In this document: one piece after another, positions 43,922 through 51,032 of the stretch
Layout of the letters: each line of letters begins with the position of its first letter
How positions within the stretch are numbered: the first letter of the stretch is position 1
NCBI GenBank assembly: GCA_009775365.1
Contig: VSPM01000013.1
Span: 1-51,987 of the forward strand
From: Muribaculaceae bacterium
GTDB lineage: Bacteria; Bacteroidota; Bacteroidia; Bacteroidales; Muribaculaceae
Direction of reading: 5' to 3'
DNA: 51,987 bases
The notes under the pieces: generated by a model
Database searches by the model: none
Seen by the model: only the letters and a program-made list of their open reading frames with translations
Told to the model about the DNA's origin: nothing
Program-made: the position numbers and the translations under genes

Positions 43922-44704
43922 ATGGAAAAAGATATATCTATCAATGGGTTGCGTATTCATTATGAAGAAACTGGCAACCCGGCTGGTGCTCCGGTTGTGA
44001 TAATGCATGGCTGGGGATGCGACCACACCACCGTCAGGAGTGTGGCTGCCATTCTTGAGAATGGCATGAGAGTGGTGAACGTTGATCTTCCGGGTCATGG
44101 AAAAAGTCAGGAGCCGACAGATGTGTGGGGGATTGAAGATTTCACATGCCTTATGGAAGATTTTGTGATCGGCCTTGGCCTTGAATCTCCTGCTCTTGTG
44201 GGGCATTCTTTTGGTGGCCGCATAGCTATATTGATGTCTTCTCGCAATAAGGTAGGGAAAGTGGCGCTTGTTGATGCGGCTGGGATAAAGCCCAAAAGAA
44301 GACTTGATTATTATTGGAAGGTCTATTCTTTCAAAGCGATGAAGAATCTTGCTCTCTTCTTTTTAGGTAAAGACAGAGGTGGGAAACTTGTGGAAAGATG
44401 GAGGTCTAAGAATGGATCGGCGGATTATCGCAACTCATCGCCTGTAATGAGAGCTGTGATGAGCAAATGCGTGAATGAGGACCTTAGGCATGTCATGCCC
44501 GAGATAAAGTCGCCTACATTGCTTGTGTGGGGAGAGAATGACACTGCCACTCCACTTTCTGACGCAAAAATTATGGAGAAACTTATTTCGGATGCCGGGC
44601 TTGTGAGTTTTCCCGACTGCGGACATTATAGTTTTCTTGACAATCCTTATGGGTTTAGGGCTGTTATGAAAGAGTTTTTTAAGCAGGAACTCTCGTCAAA
44701 ATAA
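43922..44704 (+). CDS. Alpha/beta hydrolase family protein
   Basis: The product (260 aa) is a cytosolic single-domain hydrolase without a signal peptide. The oxyanion-hole motif HGWGCD is near residues 29-34, the nucleophile Ser96 in GHSFGG, the acid Asp in WGENDTATP and the base His in CGHYSFLDNP. The lid-like helix region (DYYWKVYSFKAMKNL) is typical of the meta-cleavage or MhpC-like group, but the substrate cannot be told. It is 48 bases upstream of the MurF-like ligase, probably co-transcribed; the same pairing is known to me from other Bacteroidetes genomes only as an impression. Confidence 0.9.
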   Translation: MEKDISINGLRIHYEETGNPAGAPVVIMHGWGCDHTTVRSVAAILENGMRVVNVDLPGHGKSQEPTDVWGIEDFTCLMEDFVIGLGLESPALVGHSFGGRIAILMSSRNKVGKVALVDAAGIKPKRRLDYYWKVYSFKAMKNLALFFLGKDRGGKLVERWRSKNGSADYRNSSPVMRAVMSKCVNEDLRHVMPEIKSPTLLVWGENDTATPLSDAKIMEKLISDAGLVSFPDCGHYSFLDNPYGFRAVMKEFFKQELSSK

Positions 44705-44752
44705 GAATATAACCAACAAGTAAATATTACAATTATTTCTATTGAGATATAA

Positions 44753-46360
44753 ATGAATGCTTATCTGACAGTGATTTATGTTGTGTGCGGCATATATATG
44801 GCGCTCAACCTTAAGCATGACATCCATATGCTTCAGCAAAACAGTTACAGGTTGCCCCGCTATTGGAAGTATCTGAAGGGCGGAGACTTAGGAAGTGCAT
44901 GGCGCCTTGTGGATGTTGCCATGCTGTTTCTCGTGTCGTCTACGCTTCTTGATGTGAGGTTGTCATTGCTTATTGTGGCAATTGTGTGTGTTGCTAAAGT
45001 ATGGATGATAGCCCGAAAGAAATTTAAAAAACCGCTTGTATTTACCAAGAGAGTGTGGCGCATTTATTCAGTGGCCGCAGTTTTTTCAATCGGGTCTTAT
45101 CTTGCAGTGGCTGTTTCAAACGGGATTCGTGATGGCATATGGGGAATGTATAGCGGCCCAGGATTGACGATTGCGTTTCTTCTTTTGCTTTGCATCTTTT
45201 CGTGGGCGGTTGTCATGCTGTCTGTGGTGATTCTGATTCCTGTGGAAAGAATGATAAACCGAAAGTATTGGAATGAGGCGGCAGCCATATTGAAGAGCAT
45301 GCCGGATCTGACTGTGGTAGGCGTCACCGGTTCTTATGGCAAGACAAGCACTAAGCATTATCTGGAAAGGATTTTGTCAGAGAGATTTGATGTTATAATG
45401 ACGCCCGGTTCGTATAACACGCCCATGGGAGTGATAAGGACTGTGAGGGAAATGATGAAGCCATACAACACAATATTCATCTGTGAAATGGGCGCAAAAC
45501 AAAAGGGCGACATCAAAGAAATATGCGACCTTGTAAATCCTAAAATAGGGATAGTCACGGCTGTTGGGCCAATGCACCTTGAGTCGTTTAAGACTATGGA
45601 GAATGTGCAGTCAACAAAATTCGAGCTTGTGGATGCCCTTCCGTCAGACGGTTATGCGGTGGTCAACAATGATTTTGAATATTGTGCGAATCGTAGCGTA
45701 GACAATGTGGAGTGTGCGCGTTATTGTGTTGGCTCCAAAGAGGCAGAAGAATCTTCATATGTGGCGGATGATGTGAATTACACTCCACAAGGCACCACAT
45801 TCAAGGTGAAAGGCCCTGACGGTTTTTCTCTTTCACTCAGCACAAAACTTGTGGGAGCCTGCAATATATCAAATCTCCTTGCGGCGGTTATTGTAGCGTT
45901 GAGATTCGGAATGAACGGTGATGAAATCAAAAGGGGGGTAGCAGGGATAGAGCAGGTTGAACACAGGCTAAGCATCAAGCAGACTCCGGGTGGGGTGACA
46001 ATTATAGATGATGCCTTCAATTCCAATCCTTCAGGCTCTAAGATGGCTTTGGAAGTATTGTCGGGTTTTAAGGATGGCAAAAGAATAATTGTGACTCCAG
46101 GCATGATTGAACTTGGCGAAAAGCAGGCGGAACTTAACGAGGCTCTTGGCGAGGAGATTGCTAGAAATGCGGATGTTGCTATTGTGGTCGGGCAATATAA
46201 TCATGATGCTATAGTTGCCGGCATTAAAAAAGGTGGATTTAAAGAAGATGACCTTTATGAAGTAGGAAGTTTTGCAGAAGCGCAGCAAGTGCTTTCTGGC
46301 ATATTGAAGGCCGGGGACATCGTTCTTTATGAGAATGACCTCCCTGACACTTTCAAGTGA
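44753..46360 (+). CDS. Membrane-anchored Mur ligase family protein (MurF-like)
   Basis: The product (535 aa) has four to five hydrophobic segments in the first 165 residues (e.g. VAMLFLVSSTLLDVRLSLLIVAIVC, near 60-85), then a Mur ligase: P-loop GVTGSYGKTSTKH at about residue 186-198, SYNTPMGVIRTV, FICEMGAKQKGDI, HLESFKTMENV, the domain-3 region DDAFNSNPSG and TPGMIELGE. Those last two motifs match MurF, the D-Ala-D-Ala adding enzyme. A normal MurF is soluble and about 430-450 aa; the extra membrane domain marks a distinct subgroup whose substrate is unproven. It ends at a strong terminator. Confidence 0.85.
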   Translation: MNAYLTVIYVVCGIYMALNLKHDIHMLQQNSYRLPRYWKYLKGGDLGSAWRLVDVAMLFLVSSTLLDVRLSLLIVAIVCVAKVWMIARKKFKKPLVFTKRVWRIYSVAAVFSIGSYLAVAVSNGIRDGIWGMYSGPGLTIAFLLLLCIFSWAVVMLSVVILIPVERMINRKYWNEAAAILKSMPDLTVVGVTGSYGKTSTKHYLERILSERFDVIMTPGSYNTPMGVIRTVREMMKPYNTIFICEMGAKQKGDIKEICDLVNPKIGIVTAVGPMHLESFKTMENVQSTKFELVDALPSDGYAVVNNDFEYCANRSVDNVECARYCVGSKEAEESSYVADDVNYTPQGTTFKVKGPDGFSLSLSTKLVGACNISNLLAAVIVALRFGMNGDEIKRGVAGIEQVEHRLSIKQTPGGVTIIDDAFNSNPSGSKMALEVLSGFKDGKRIIVTPGMIELGEKQAELNEALGEEIARNADVAIVVGQYNHDAIVAGIKKGGFKEDDLYEVGSFAEAQQVLSGILKAGDIVLYENDLPDTFK

Positions 46361-46376
46361 TTGCGATTACGCTGCT

Positions 46377-46436
46377 AAAAAGAAGGGCTTATTATGATGT
46401 AATTCTTTAAAATTCTCATAATAAGCCCTTCTTTTT
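46377..46436 (+). terminator. Terminator after the MurF-like gene
   Basis: A 21-bp perfect stem (AAAAAGAAGGGCTTATTATGA with its complement at 46416-46436), 18-base loop, ending in CTTTTT. Confidence 0.9.
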
Positions 46437-46520
46437 AATCTGTTTTAATTATGAAATGTTAATATAGAATATGGCTCATGGCTAAGTTTTATTAATGTTT
46501 TAAATAAAGGTGTAATTGAA

Positions 46521-46895
46521 ATGAATATATTTTTGAACATAATTTGGATAGTGTTTGGTGGTTTTATGATAGCCCTTGAATATGTGATTTCAAGTGTGGC
46601 TATGATGGTCACTATTGTGGGTATCCCGTTTGGTTTGCAGACATTTAAGCTCGCTATTGTGGCATTGGCACCGTTTGGCACTGATGTTCAGCCGGGAAAT
46701 GCCGGCATGGGTGTAGGATGCCTGAATGTGGTCATGAATGTGATATGGTGGTTTGTCGGAGGAATCCCAATTGCGCTTACTCATCTTTTGTGGGGCCTTT
46801 TCTTTTGCATTACAGTTGTGGGGATACCATTTGCCATGCAGCATTTCAAACTGATGAGGCTGGCAATGTTTCCGTTTGGAAAGACTGTTTCATAG
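46521..46895 (+). CDS. yccF: YccF domain-containing inner membrane protein
   Basis: The product (124 aa) contains two YccF (DUF307) domains. Each has a membrane helix followed by a TIVGIPFGLQ or TVVGIPFAMQ motif and the LALAPFG or LAMFPFG segment. YccF members are inner-membrane proteins of unknown function. About 125 bases separate it from the terminator upstream. Its stop overlaps the end of a gene fragment on the opposite strand. Confidence 0.92.
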   Translation: MNIFLNIIWIVFGGFMIALEYVISSVAMMVTIVGIPFGLQTFKLAIVALAPFGTDVQPGNAGMGVGCLNVVMNVIWWFVGGIPIALTHLLWGLFFCITVVGIPFAMQHFKLMRLAMFPFGKTVS

Positions 46896-47031
46896 GACGA
46901 TGCAGAATACGCTTATGAAGCTTCCGTTCTCGAAAACAACTTTGTCGCCTTCGATTTTTCCTTTTATCCATGCTTTAGGAGAACTTGTAACAACTCCATG
47001 AACATAAATTTTGTTGCCATTGACAACAAAA
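46890..47031 (-). pseudogene. Gene fragment of a secreted Bacteroidales protein
   Basis: On the minus strand about 46 codons read NFVVNGNKIYVHGVVTSSPK then AWIKGKIEGDKVVFENGSF without an ATG, with a stop just upstream in frame and a stop at 46890-46892. The pattern (IYV.G....P.AWIKG.I..D.VVF.NG) matches the secreted protein at 24865 (IYIRG....PEFWIRGEI..DDEVVFPNG). It is an internal fragment: both its 5' and 3' ends are missing. It lies between yccF and the tRNA-Ala promoter, probably left by an earlier insertion or deletion at this tRNA. Confidence 0.6.
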
Positions 47032-47067
47032 TTTTAAAATAAACATGGAAAATAAAAACACAAAATA

Positions 47068-47099
47068 TTTGCATAATAAAAAAAATAGCTTTAACTTTG
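47068..47099 (+). promoter_or_regulatory. Promoter for tRNA-Ala
   Basis: TTTG at 47068-47071, exactly 20 bases, TAACTTTG at 47092-47099. The start would be at about 47106, just before the tRNA. Confidence 0.78.
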
Positions 47100-47110
47100 C
47101 AACATCGAAA

Positions 47111-47184
47111 GGGGCATTAGCTCATCTGGCTAGAGCGTTTGACTGGCAGTCAAGAGGTGACCGGTTCGATTCCGGTATGCTCCA
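47111..47184 (+). tRNA. tRNA-Ala (anticodon GGC)
   Basis: A 74-base cloverleaf: seven-pair acceptor stem including the G3-U70 pair that identifies alanine tRNAs, anticodon loop CTGGCAG (anticodon GGC), T stem ACCGG/CCGGT with TTCGATT loop, discriminator A. CCA is only partly encoded (ACA follows). Its 3' end is the likely attachment site of the element that begins here. Confidence 0.95.
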
Positions 47185-47191
47185 CAAGTGA

Positions 47192-47236
47192 TAAAAACCA
47201 GTTTTTCCTTGTACACCAAGGGGTAACTGGTTTTTA
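47192..47236 (+). terminator. Terminator after tRNA-Ala
   Basis: AAAAACCAGTT pairs with AACTGGTTTTT, with an inner CCTTG/CAAGG stem, followed by a T/A-rich tract. It is likely provided by or shared with the integrated element. Confidence 0.75.
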
Positions 47237-47305
47237 TTATATCTATTTGAAAAATTGAGAGTTAAGCTACTCGAAATCCGATAAAAACCCTGTACACTAA
47301 GGGGT
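47208..47305 (+). repeat. Direct repeat pair, possible recombinase arm sites
   Basis: CTTGTACACCAAGGGGT (47208-47224) and CCTGTACACTAAGGGGT (47289-47305) differ at two of 17 bases and are 81 bases apart, both preceded by GATAAAAACC. They lie between the attachment site and the integrase gene, where lambda-type elements have arm-binding sites. Role inferred. Confidence 0.5.
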
Positions 47306-47397
47306 CGGTTAAGCAGTGTGAAGGCTATATCAGTAAGGCATGTGTATGATTTGTTACAAGACGAATTGAAAGTGACTAACTGATTAAAAGCAATGTA

Positions 47398-48660
47398 ATG
47401 ATCACCATTAATTATCAGGCTTTCGGAAGTAAGGGCTTCCAGCTCAGATTAAGGCTCTATCAAGATGGAGAGACCCGTTTTATCAATGTAACAAAACTGT
47501 TAAAAGGCTCCATTCAGAAGAAGCATTGGAACCAGAAAAAACAGTTGTTTATCCCCAGTTGCCCATTCAGTGAAGAAAACAATGCTATCCTTGTGCAGTT
47601 CCGTCAGAGATACGACAAGGCTGCGATTGAATGGACTGGTAGCTTATATGGAATGATGGCGGCATTAGAAATGGAAGAGTCCAGTTCCATTAAGAATGTA
47701 ACCATCTCAGAGTTCATCAAGTTTATTATTGAAAAACTTGGAAAGAAGAAACATGCCGATGGTTCTACAAAGGGAAGCTTTGAAGAATATGTAAAGTGTG
47801 AAAAAAGACTACAAGAGTTCTGTGCATATAAAAGAATTGATTATTCCAAAATCCTTATTTCTGAATTGACAGCACCATTTATTGATAATGTGTTTGAATG
47901 GGTTGAAAAATCACGTAATGGAAATGGTATGAGGTACATTTCAAAAACGCTTCATTCTATCATTATGAAAGCTGAAGTGGAAGGGTATTTAAAATCGGAG
48001 GATTTTAAGAAATGCAACTGGTATAAGAAGCGTGATGTAAGCACACAGAAATATAATACACTTTCGGAAGAACAGATTAAAAAATTTGCTCAACTTAATC
48101 TTGATGAAATCTATAAGAGCAAATATAATGAACTGTTTCGGGATTTCTGTTTTTTTATTCTATACACTGGACAATCTGCTTGTGACGCATTGACCTTACG
48201 CTATTCTGACATTCAGAAAATTGGAGGTATCAGCCATTTTGTTTTCAAACGTAGAAAGATAGCTGAAAAACAATCTGTACCATGTGCCGTACCCATTAAT
48301 CAGGAAATGGATCGGATTATGTTACGCTGGAAACATCTTGCTAAGGACGGATATGTTTTTCCTGTCCGAAGTAAGAAAAAAATAGAAACCCAGGGTACCA
48401 ATAATGGCGATATAAAACACTTTATAGGGAATCTGAATAATTGGCTTAAAAAGATAGGTAAGGCGTTGGGATGCTCATTCCCTCTTCATACCTATACTTT
48501 TCGGCATACAGCCATTACTCATTATATCAGTAAGGGGGTGCCGGTCATCTATGTTTCAAATATGATGGGTACCAGTGTTGAAAGCTGTGAGCGAATATAC
48601 TACAACAATCAAGGCGATACGTCCAGTAGAAATAAGGTGTTAACGGCGATGAAATTCTAA
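47398..48660 (+). CDS. int: Tyrosine recombinase / integrase
   Basis: The product (420 aa) has an N-terminal arm-binding region (residues 1-100), a SAM-like core-binding domain (about 105-215: ISEFIKFIIEK, LQEFCAYKRIDY) and the catalytic domain (220-420). At the first catalytic arginine position it reads TGQSACDAL, with Ser260 instead of Arg, as in the Bacteroides integrase IntDOT. The second box is YTFRHTAITHY with Arg369, where the usual HxxR histidine is Tyr. The nucleophile is Tyr401 or Tyr402 in CERIYYNN. It integrates the element at tRNA-Ala. Confidence 0.93.
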   Translation: MITINYQAFGSKGFQLRLRLYQDGETRFINVTKLLKGSIQKKHWNQKKQLFIPSCPFSEENNAILVQFRQRYDKAAIEWTGSLYGMMAALEMEESSSIKNVTISEFIKFIIEKLGKKKHADGSTKGSFEEYVKCEKRLQEFCAYKRIDYSKILISELTAPFIDNVFEWVEKSRNGNGMRYISKTLHSIIMKAEVEGYLKSEDFKKCNWYKKRDVSTQKYNTLSEEQIKKFAQLNLDEIYKSKYNELFRDFCFFILYTGQSACDALTLRYSDIQKIGGISHFVFKRRKIAEKQSVPCAVPINQEMDRIMLRWKHLAKDGYVFPVRSKKKIETQGTNNGDIKHFIGNLNNWLKKIGKALGCSFPLHTYTFRHTAITHYISKGVPVIYVSNMMGTSVESCERIYYNNQGDTSSRNKVLTAMKF

Positions 48661-48667
48661 AGTAAAC

Positions 48668-48694
48668 AGGGGTAGTCAATTAATGGCTACCCCT
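48668..48694. terminator. Bidirectional terminator between int and the small-gene operon
   Basis: AGGGGTAG pairs with CTACCCCT around an 11-base loop; the right flank is T-rich. It lies between convergent genes. Confidence 0.75.
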
Positions 48695-48698
48695 ATAT

Positions 48699-49118
48699 TT
48701 ATTTGTTTGGTCGTTTAAAAGAGTAAAGCATATTATACTCTTTACAATGATTATGGAAGATTCTGAAAATCTTATTGAAATGACGTTTAATGGCCCTACG
48801 TTCTCTTCGAGGAGTGCCCGGTGCATGATATTCTTCGATAAGGTCATTCAGTTCATCACAAAGCCGACGAGCCATTTTCCATGTAGAATCCTCATATAAC
48901 AATTTCTTGAATTCTTTATCAAATGAATCTATTTTTAGATTACATTCAAAATTATAAGAATTGCAGATATTAACTGGAGCCTTATCTTCTTCCGACAAAA
49001 ATGATACAGATGCCACTCCGCTAAGCTGCGCTGTTTCGCCAGTTTCCTTATTAATGAAAAAGATTTCAGGATTGGTCATTATCTGATTTGAGGCATTCTT
49101 CATCTGTTGATTCTTCAT
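48699..49118 (-). CDS. Hypothetical protein of the integrated element
   Basis: The product (139 aa) has no family I recognise. It opens with a polar, Asn-rich segment, then IFFINKETGETAQLSGV, a hydrophilic middle with one Cys pair (NICNSYNFEC), and a helical, basic C-terminal half (APGTPRRERRAIKRHFNKIF) that could bind nucleic acid. Soluble; no signal peptide. Its ATG overlaps the stop of the DUF2829-domain gene (ATGA), so the two are translationally coupled, which points to a shared function or joint regulation. It is the last gene before the terminator. Confidence 0.8.
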   Translation of the reverse strand: MKNQQMKNASNQIMTNPEIFFINKETGETAQLSGVASVSFLSEEDKAPVNICNSYNFECNLKIDSFDKEFKKLLYEDSTWKMARRLCDELNDLIEEYHAPGTPRRERRAIKRHFNKIFRIFHNHCKEYNMLYSFKRPNK

Positions 49119-49597
49119 TCTGACACAATCTCCCAGTCTTCAGAAAGCATATCGGTCTGAGAGGCAAGCCAGCCGGAGAGAATCTGTTTCTGAGCCGTGA
49201 ACATACAGATTGTTCCCAGAGCTTCAATCTCTCCACCATTGGCTTCTGCAAGCCCCTTCAGCATCGGGTCTTTACACCATTCGGCTTTTACTGTGGCAGC
49301 CGGTTTGAGCCAAAGGAACATCCCTTTGCCGTTCCATCCCTTTCGAGCTACCTTGTGACCGGCTTTGAGTGCCTGGATTGCATGTCCGAATGTCATGCCC
49401 TCTACTTTTTTATATTCTTCATCGAATACTTCTTTAGGTTTCCAGTCTCTGAAACCATCCATGTGGATGAGAAGATACCCTAAAGCGTCATCGAACTCGC
49501 TGATATACGAGTTTTCAGGAATTAACCCACTTTCGTAGGCTTTTCTGTAGGTCATAGGTTCTGCCTTAACAACCTGAGTTTTGATGTATTGGTGCAT
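49115..49597 (-). CDS. DUF2829 (Tad2-like, anti-Thoeris) domain fusion protein
   Basis: The product (160 aa) has two parts. Residues 1-66 match a small phage domain (IKTQVVKAEPMTYRKAYESG, then GYLLIHMDGFRDWKPKEVF). Residues 68-158 are a DUF2829 domain: MTFGHAIQALKAGHKVARKG followed by WNGKGMFLWL, and GWLASQTDMLSEDW at 142-155. DUF2829 is the family of Tad2, a phage protein that binds and sequesters the cyclic ADP-ribose-type signal of Thoeris immunity (established for the Tad2 family). In this gene anti-defence activity is inferred. It is coupled to the downstream gene. An internal ATG at residue 15 is less likely as start. Confidence 0.85.
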   Translation of the reverse strand: MHQYIKTQVVKAEPMTYRKAYESGLIPENSYISEFDDALGYLLIHMDGFRDWKPKEVFDEEYKKVEGMTFGHAIQALKAGHKVARKGWNGKGMFLWLKPAATVKAEWCKDPMLKGLAEANGGEIEALGTICMFTAQKQILSGWLASQTDMLSEDWEIVSE

Positions 49598-49630
49598 ATA
49601 ATTATGTGGGTTTTACTAAGCCGCCCAAGG

Positions 49631-49981
49631 CTATATGATATTGTCATCGTTGAGTTGGATGAAGTTGACCTCTCCAATATATTCTACCATTTCATATTTT
49701 TCTTTAATAGTAAATTTAATGGAGTTATGAGATAATAGATCTTTGGCTATTAAATCTGCAACTTCTTCTTTTATTCTTTTATCTATGTCAAACTCTTTCC
49801 CATATCTTTCTATATAAGAAGTCAAGATTTCCCTCTTAACCATAAGAGTTTGAATCTCATGTGGGACAGAAAGAAAATGAGGTGACATGACTCTGTAATC
49901 CACTTCCAGGGTCTCGGTAGGTGGTTCTAATTTATCAGCCCATTTTCTAAGAATTTGAGCTATTTTAGTTTTCAGTGTCAT
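49631..49981 (-). CDS. Hypothetical protein of the integrated element
   Basis: The product (116 aa from the ATG at 49981) has no known family. It begins with an amphipathic helix (LKTKIAQILRKWADKL), passes through a polar segment, and ends with an acidic beta-like tail (EYIGEVNFIQLNDDNII). Pattern DYRVMSPHFLSVPHEIQTLMVKRE suggests a helical soluble protein. It overlaps the 3' end of the preceding gene by 17 bases. A longer reading of the frame to 50065 would run through that gene's coding sequence and was rejected. Confidence 0.75.
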   Translation of the reverse strand: MTLKTKIAQILRKWADKLEPPTETLEVDYRVMSPHFLSVPHEIQTLMVKREILTSYIERYGKEFDIDKRIKEEVADLIAKDLLSHNSIKFTIKEKYEMVEYIGEVNFIQLNDDNII

Positions 49982-50222
49982 TTTCAGTGTCTTTAAGTGT
50001 AACAATGAATAATACCTTGTCATTTTCATCGGTGATGGTGATCGTATCGCTACCATTTCTCGCACACACTCGTCTTAGATAATGTTCAAATAATCCAATT
50101 ATCTCATTATCGGTAACAATACGTCTATCTTTACTCATTAGATGCGGCGTTTTAGTTTTCTTAGCCAGATAGATTTGTCCGCTTAACGCGGCGGGATAAA
50201 ATTCGTAGTCTTTTGCTGCCAT
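49965..50222 (-). CDS. Hypothetical protein of the integrated element
   Basis: The product (85 aa) is not recognised. It is soluble, with a basic middle (LAKKTKTPHLMSKDRRIVTD) followed by a helix (NEIIGLFEHYLRRVCARNG) and a C-terminal strand pair (DTITITDENDKVLFIVTLKD). It starts two bases after the gene ending at 50225 and overlaps the next gene by 17 bases, so it is part of a single compact transcript. Confidence 0.78.
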   Translation of the reverse strand: MAAKDYEFYPAALSGQIYLAKKTKTPHLMSKDRRIVTDNEIIGLFEHYLRRVCARNGSDTITITDENDKVLFIVTLKDTENDTEN

Positions 50223-50224
50223 AG

Positions 50225-50641
50225 TTATTTGATTTCAAATTTATCACAAGCCCGATAAGAGCACACAGTAGAATAGTATCTATCAGGCCCCTGAGAAGGC
50301 TTTGGTTTCATTCGACAAATGGTTGTTGGAATGACCTGATGTTTGAACGTCAAGCCTTCAATGCAGTGCTTGCAATCACGGCACCGGATATTAGGAGGGA
50401 ATCGTGAACGACGCTCTTTTTCTCGGCGTTTTAATTCATCCTTCAACTCTTCATCAGTAAACTGGGAAAGAGAAATTGCTGGAGATATAGGCTTTGAATC
50501 TTCTGGTATAAATTCTAATTCAGAAGGATAATATTCAGTCTTTGTTGATGTATCAAGCCATGTAGTATTGCCATGATAATCCATATCAGCATACACCTCC
50601 ACTATTTCTCCGGTAGAAATGAGTTTAGCTTTCCGTGCCAT
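50225..50641 (-). CDS. Phage-type protein with cysteine cluster
   Basis: The product (138 aa) has a short beta-rich N-terminal domain (AKLISTGEIVEVYADMDYHG, then TTWLDTSTKTEYYPSELEFI), a Lys/Arg/Glu-rich helix (DEELKDELKRREKERRS) and a C-terminal cysteine cluster: CRDCKHC, then a Cys in TTICRMK, Cys in TVCSYRAC. That suggests one or two zinc sites. The N domain resembles short proteins I associate with Bacteroidetes phages; no function is known. Its ATG overlaps the stop of the 58-aa gene by one base (TAATG). Confidence 0.8.
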   Translation of the reverse strand: MARKAKLISTGEIVEVYADMDYHGNTTWLDTSTKTEYYPSELEFIPEDSKPISPAISLSQFTDEELKDELKRREKERRSRFPPNIRCRDCKHCIEGLTFKHQVIPTTICRMKPKPSQGPDRYYSTVCSYRACDKFEIK

Positions 50642-50817
50642 TATTTTGGGTTGTTATTCAATTTAGCGAGTTTAATTTTACTGATGTGACCACATTGACA
50701 GCAATATTCAGCTTCTCCAGTAGAGTCAAAATGGCAAAGTGCATATTTTACTTCTTGGCAGCAAGGACATCGAAGAACAATAGTCTGAGGATATTTACGA
50801 AATCTACGGTTACTCAT
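50641..50817 (-). CDS. 58-aa zinc-ribbon-like protein
   Basis: A short gene reading MSNRRFRKYPQTIVLRCPCC, then CCQCGHISKIK near the end. The two cysteine knuckles (CPCC and CCQCGH) about 22 residues apart form a zinc-ribbon-like pattern, typical of small phage transcription or ribosome-associated proteins. Its start overlaps the stop of the upstream gene by eight bases and its stop overlaps the start of the next by one, so both neighbours support it as a real gene. Confidence 0.75.
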   Translation of the reverse strand: MSNRRFRKYPQTIVLRCPCCQEVKYALCHFDSTGEAEYCCQCGHISKIKLAKLNNNPK

Positions 50818-51031
50818 TTGGTAGCATATCTTTTAATTGATTGATCACCCTCGTTTTTAGCCTATCCTGAAACTTCCTACAATGTGATGTGTGGAACCCA
50901 GTAGCTAACGATCCACAGAAACAGAACATTGGTGTCAGTTCATCAAGTTCCCTTTCAGCTACAGCTCTGGCTCTGGCATATGGTCCTGGAGCGTGATGTT
51001 GAAGCCATGCAATCTTTTCGTTTATAGTCAT
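50810..51031 (-). CDS. Small cysteine-containing phage-type protein
   Basis: The product (73 aa from the ATG at 51031) reads MTINEKIAWLQHHAPGPYAR and then a compact metal-binding-like motif CFCGSLATGFHTSHCRKF (three Cys and two His) before a basic C terminus. A start five codons further up at 51046 (MNMCK) overlaps the previous gene and is possible. The function is unknown; the motif suggests one zinc ion. It is followed by the 58-aa zinc-ribbon gene, with which it overlaps by eight bases. Confidence 0.75.
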   Translation of the reverse strand: MTINEKIAWLQHHAPGPYARARAVAERELDELTPMFCFCGSLATGFHTSHCRKFQDRLKTRVINQLKDMLPNE

Positions 51032-51032
51032 T

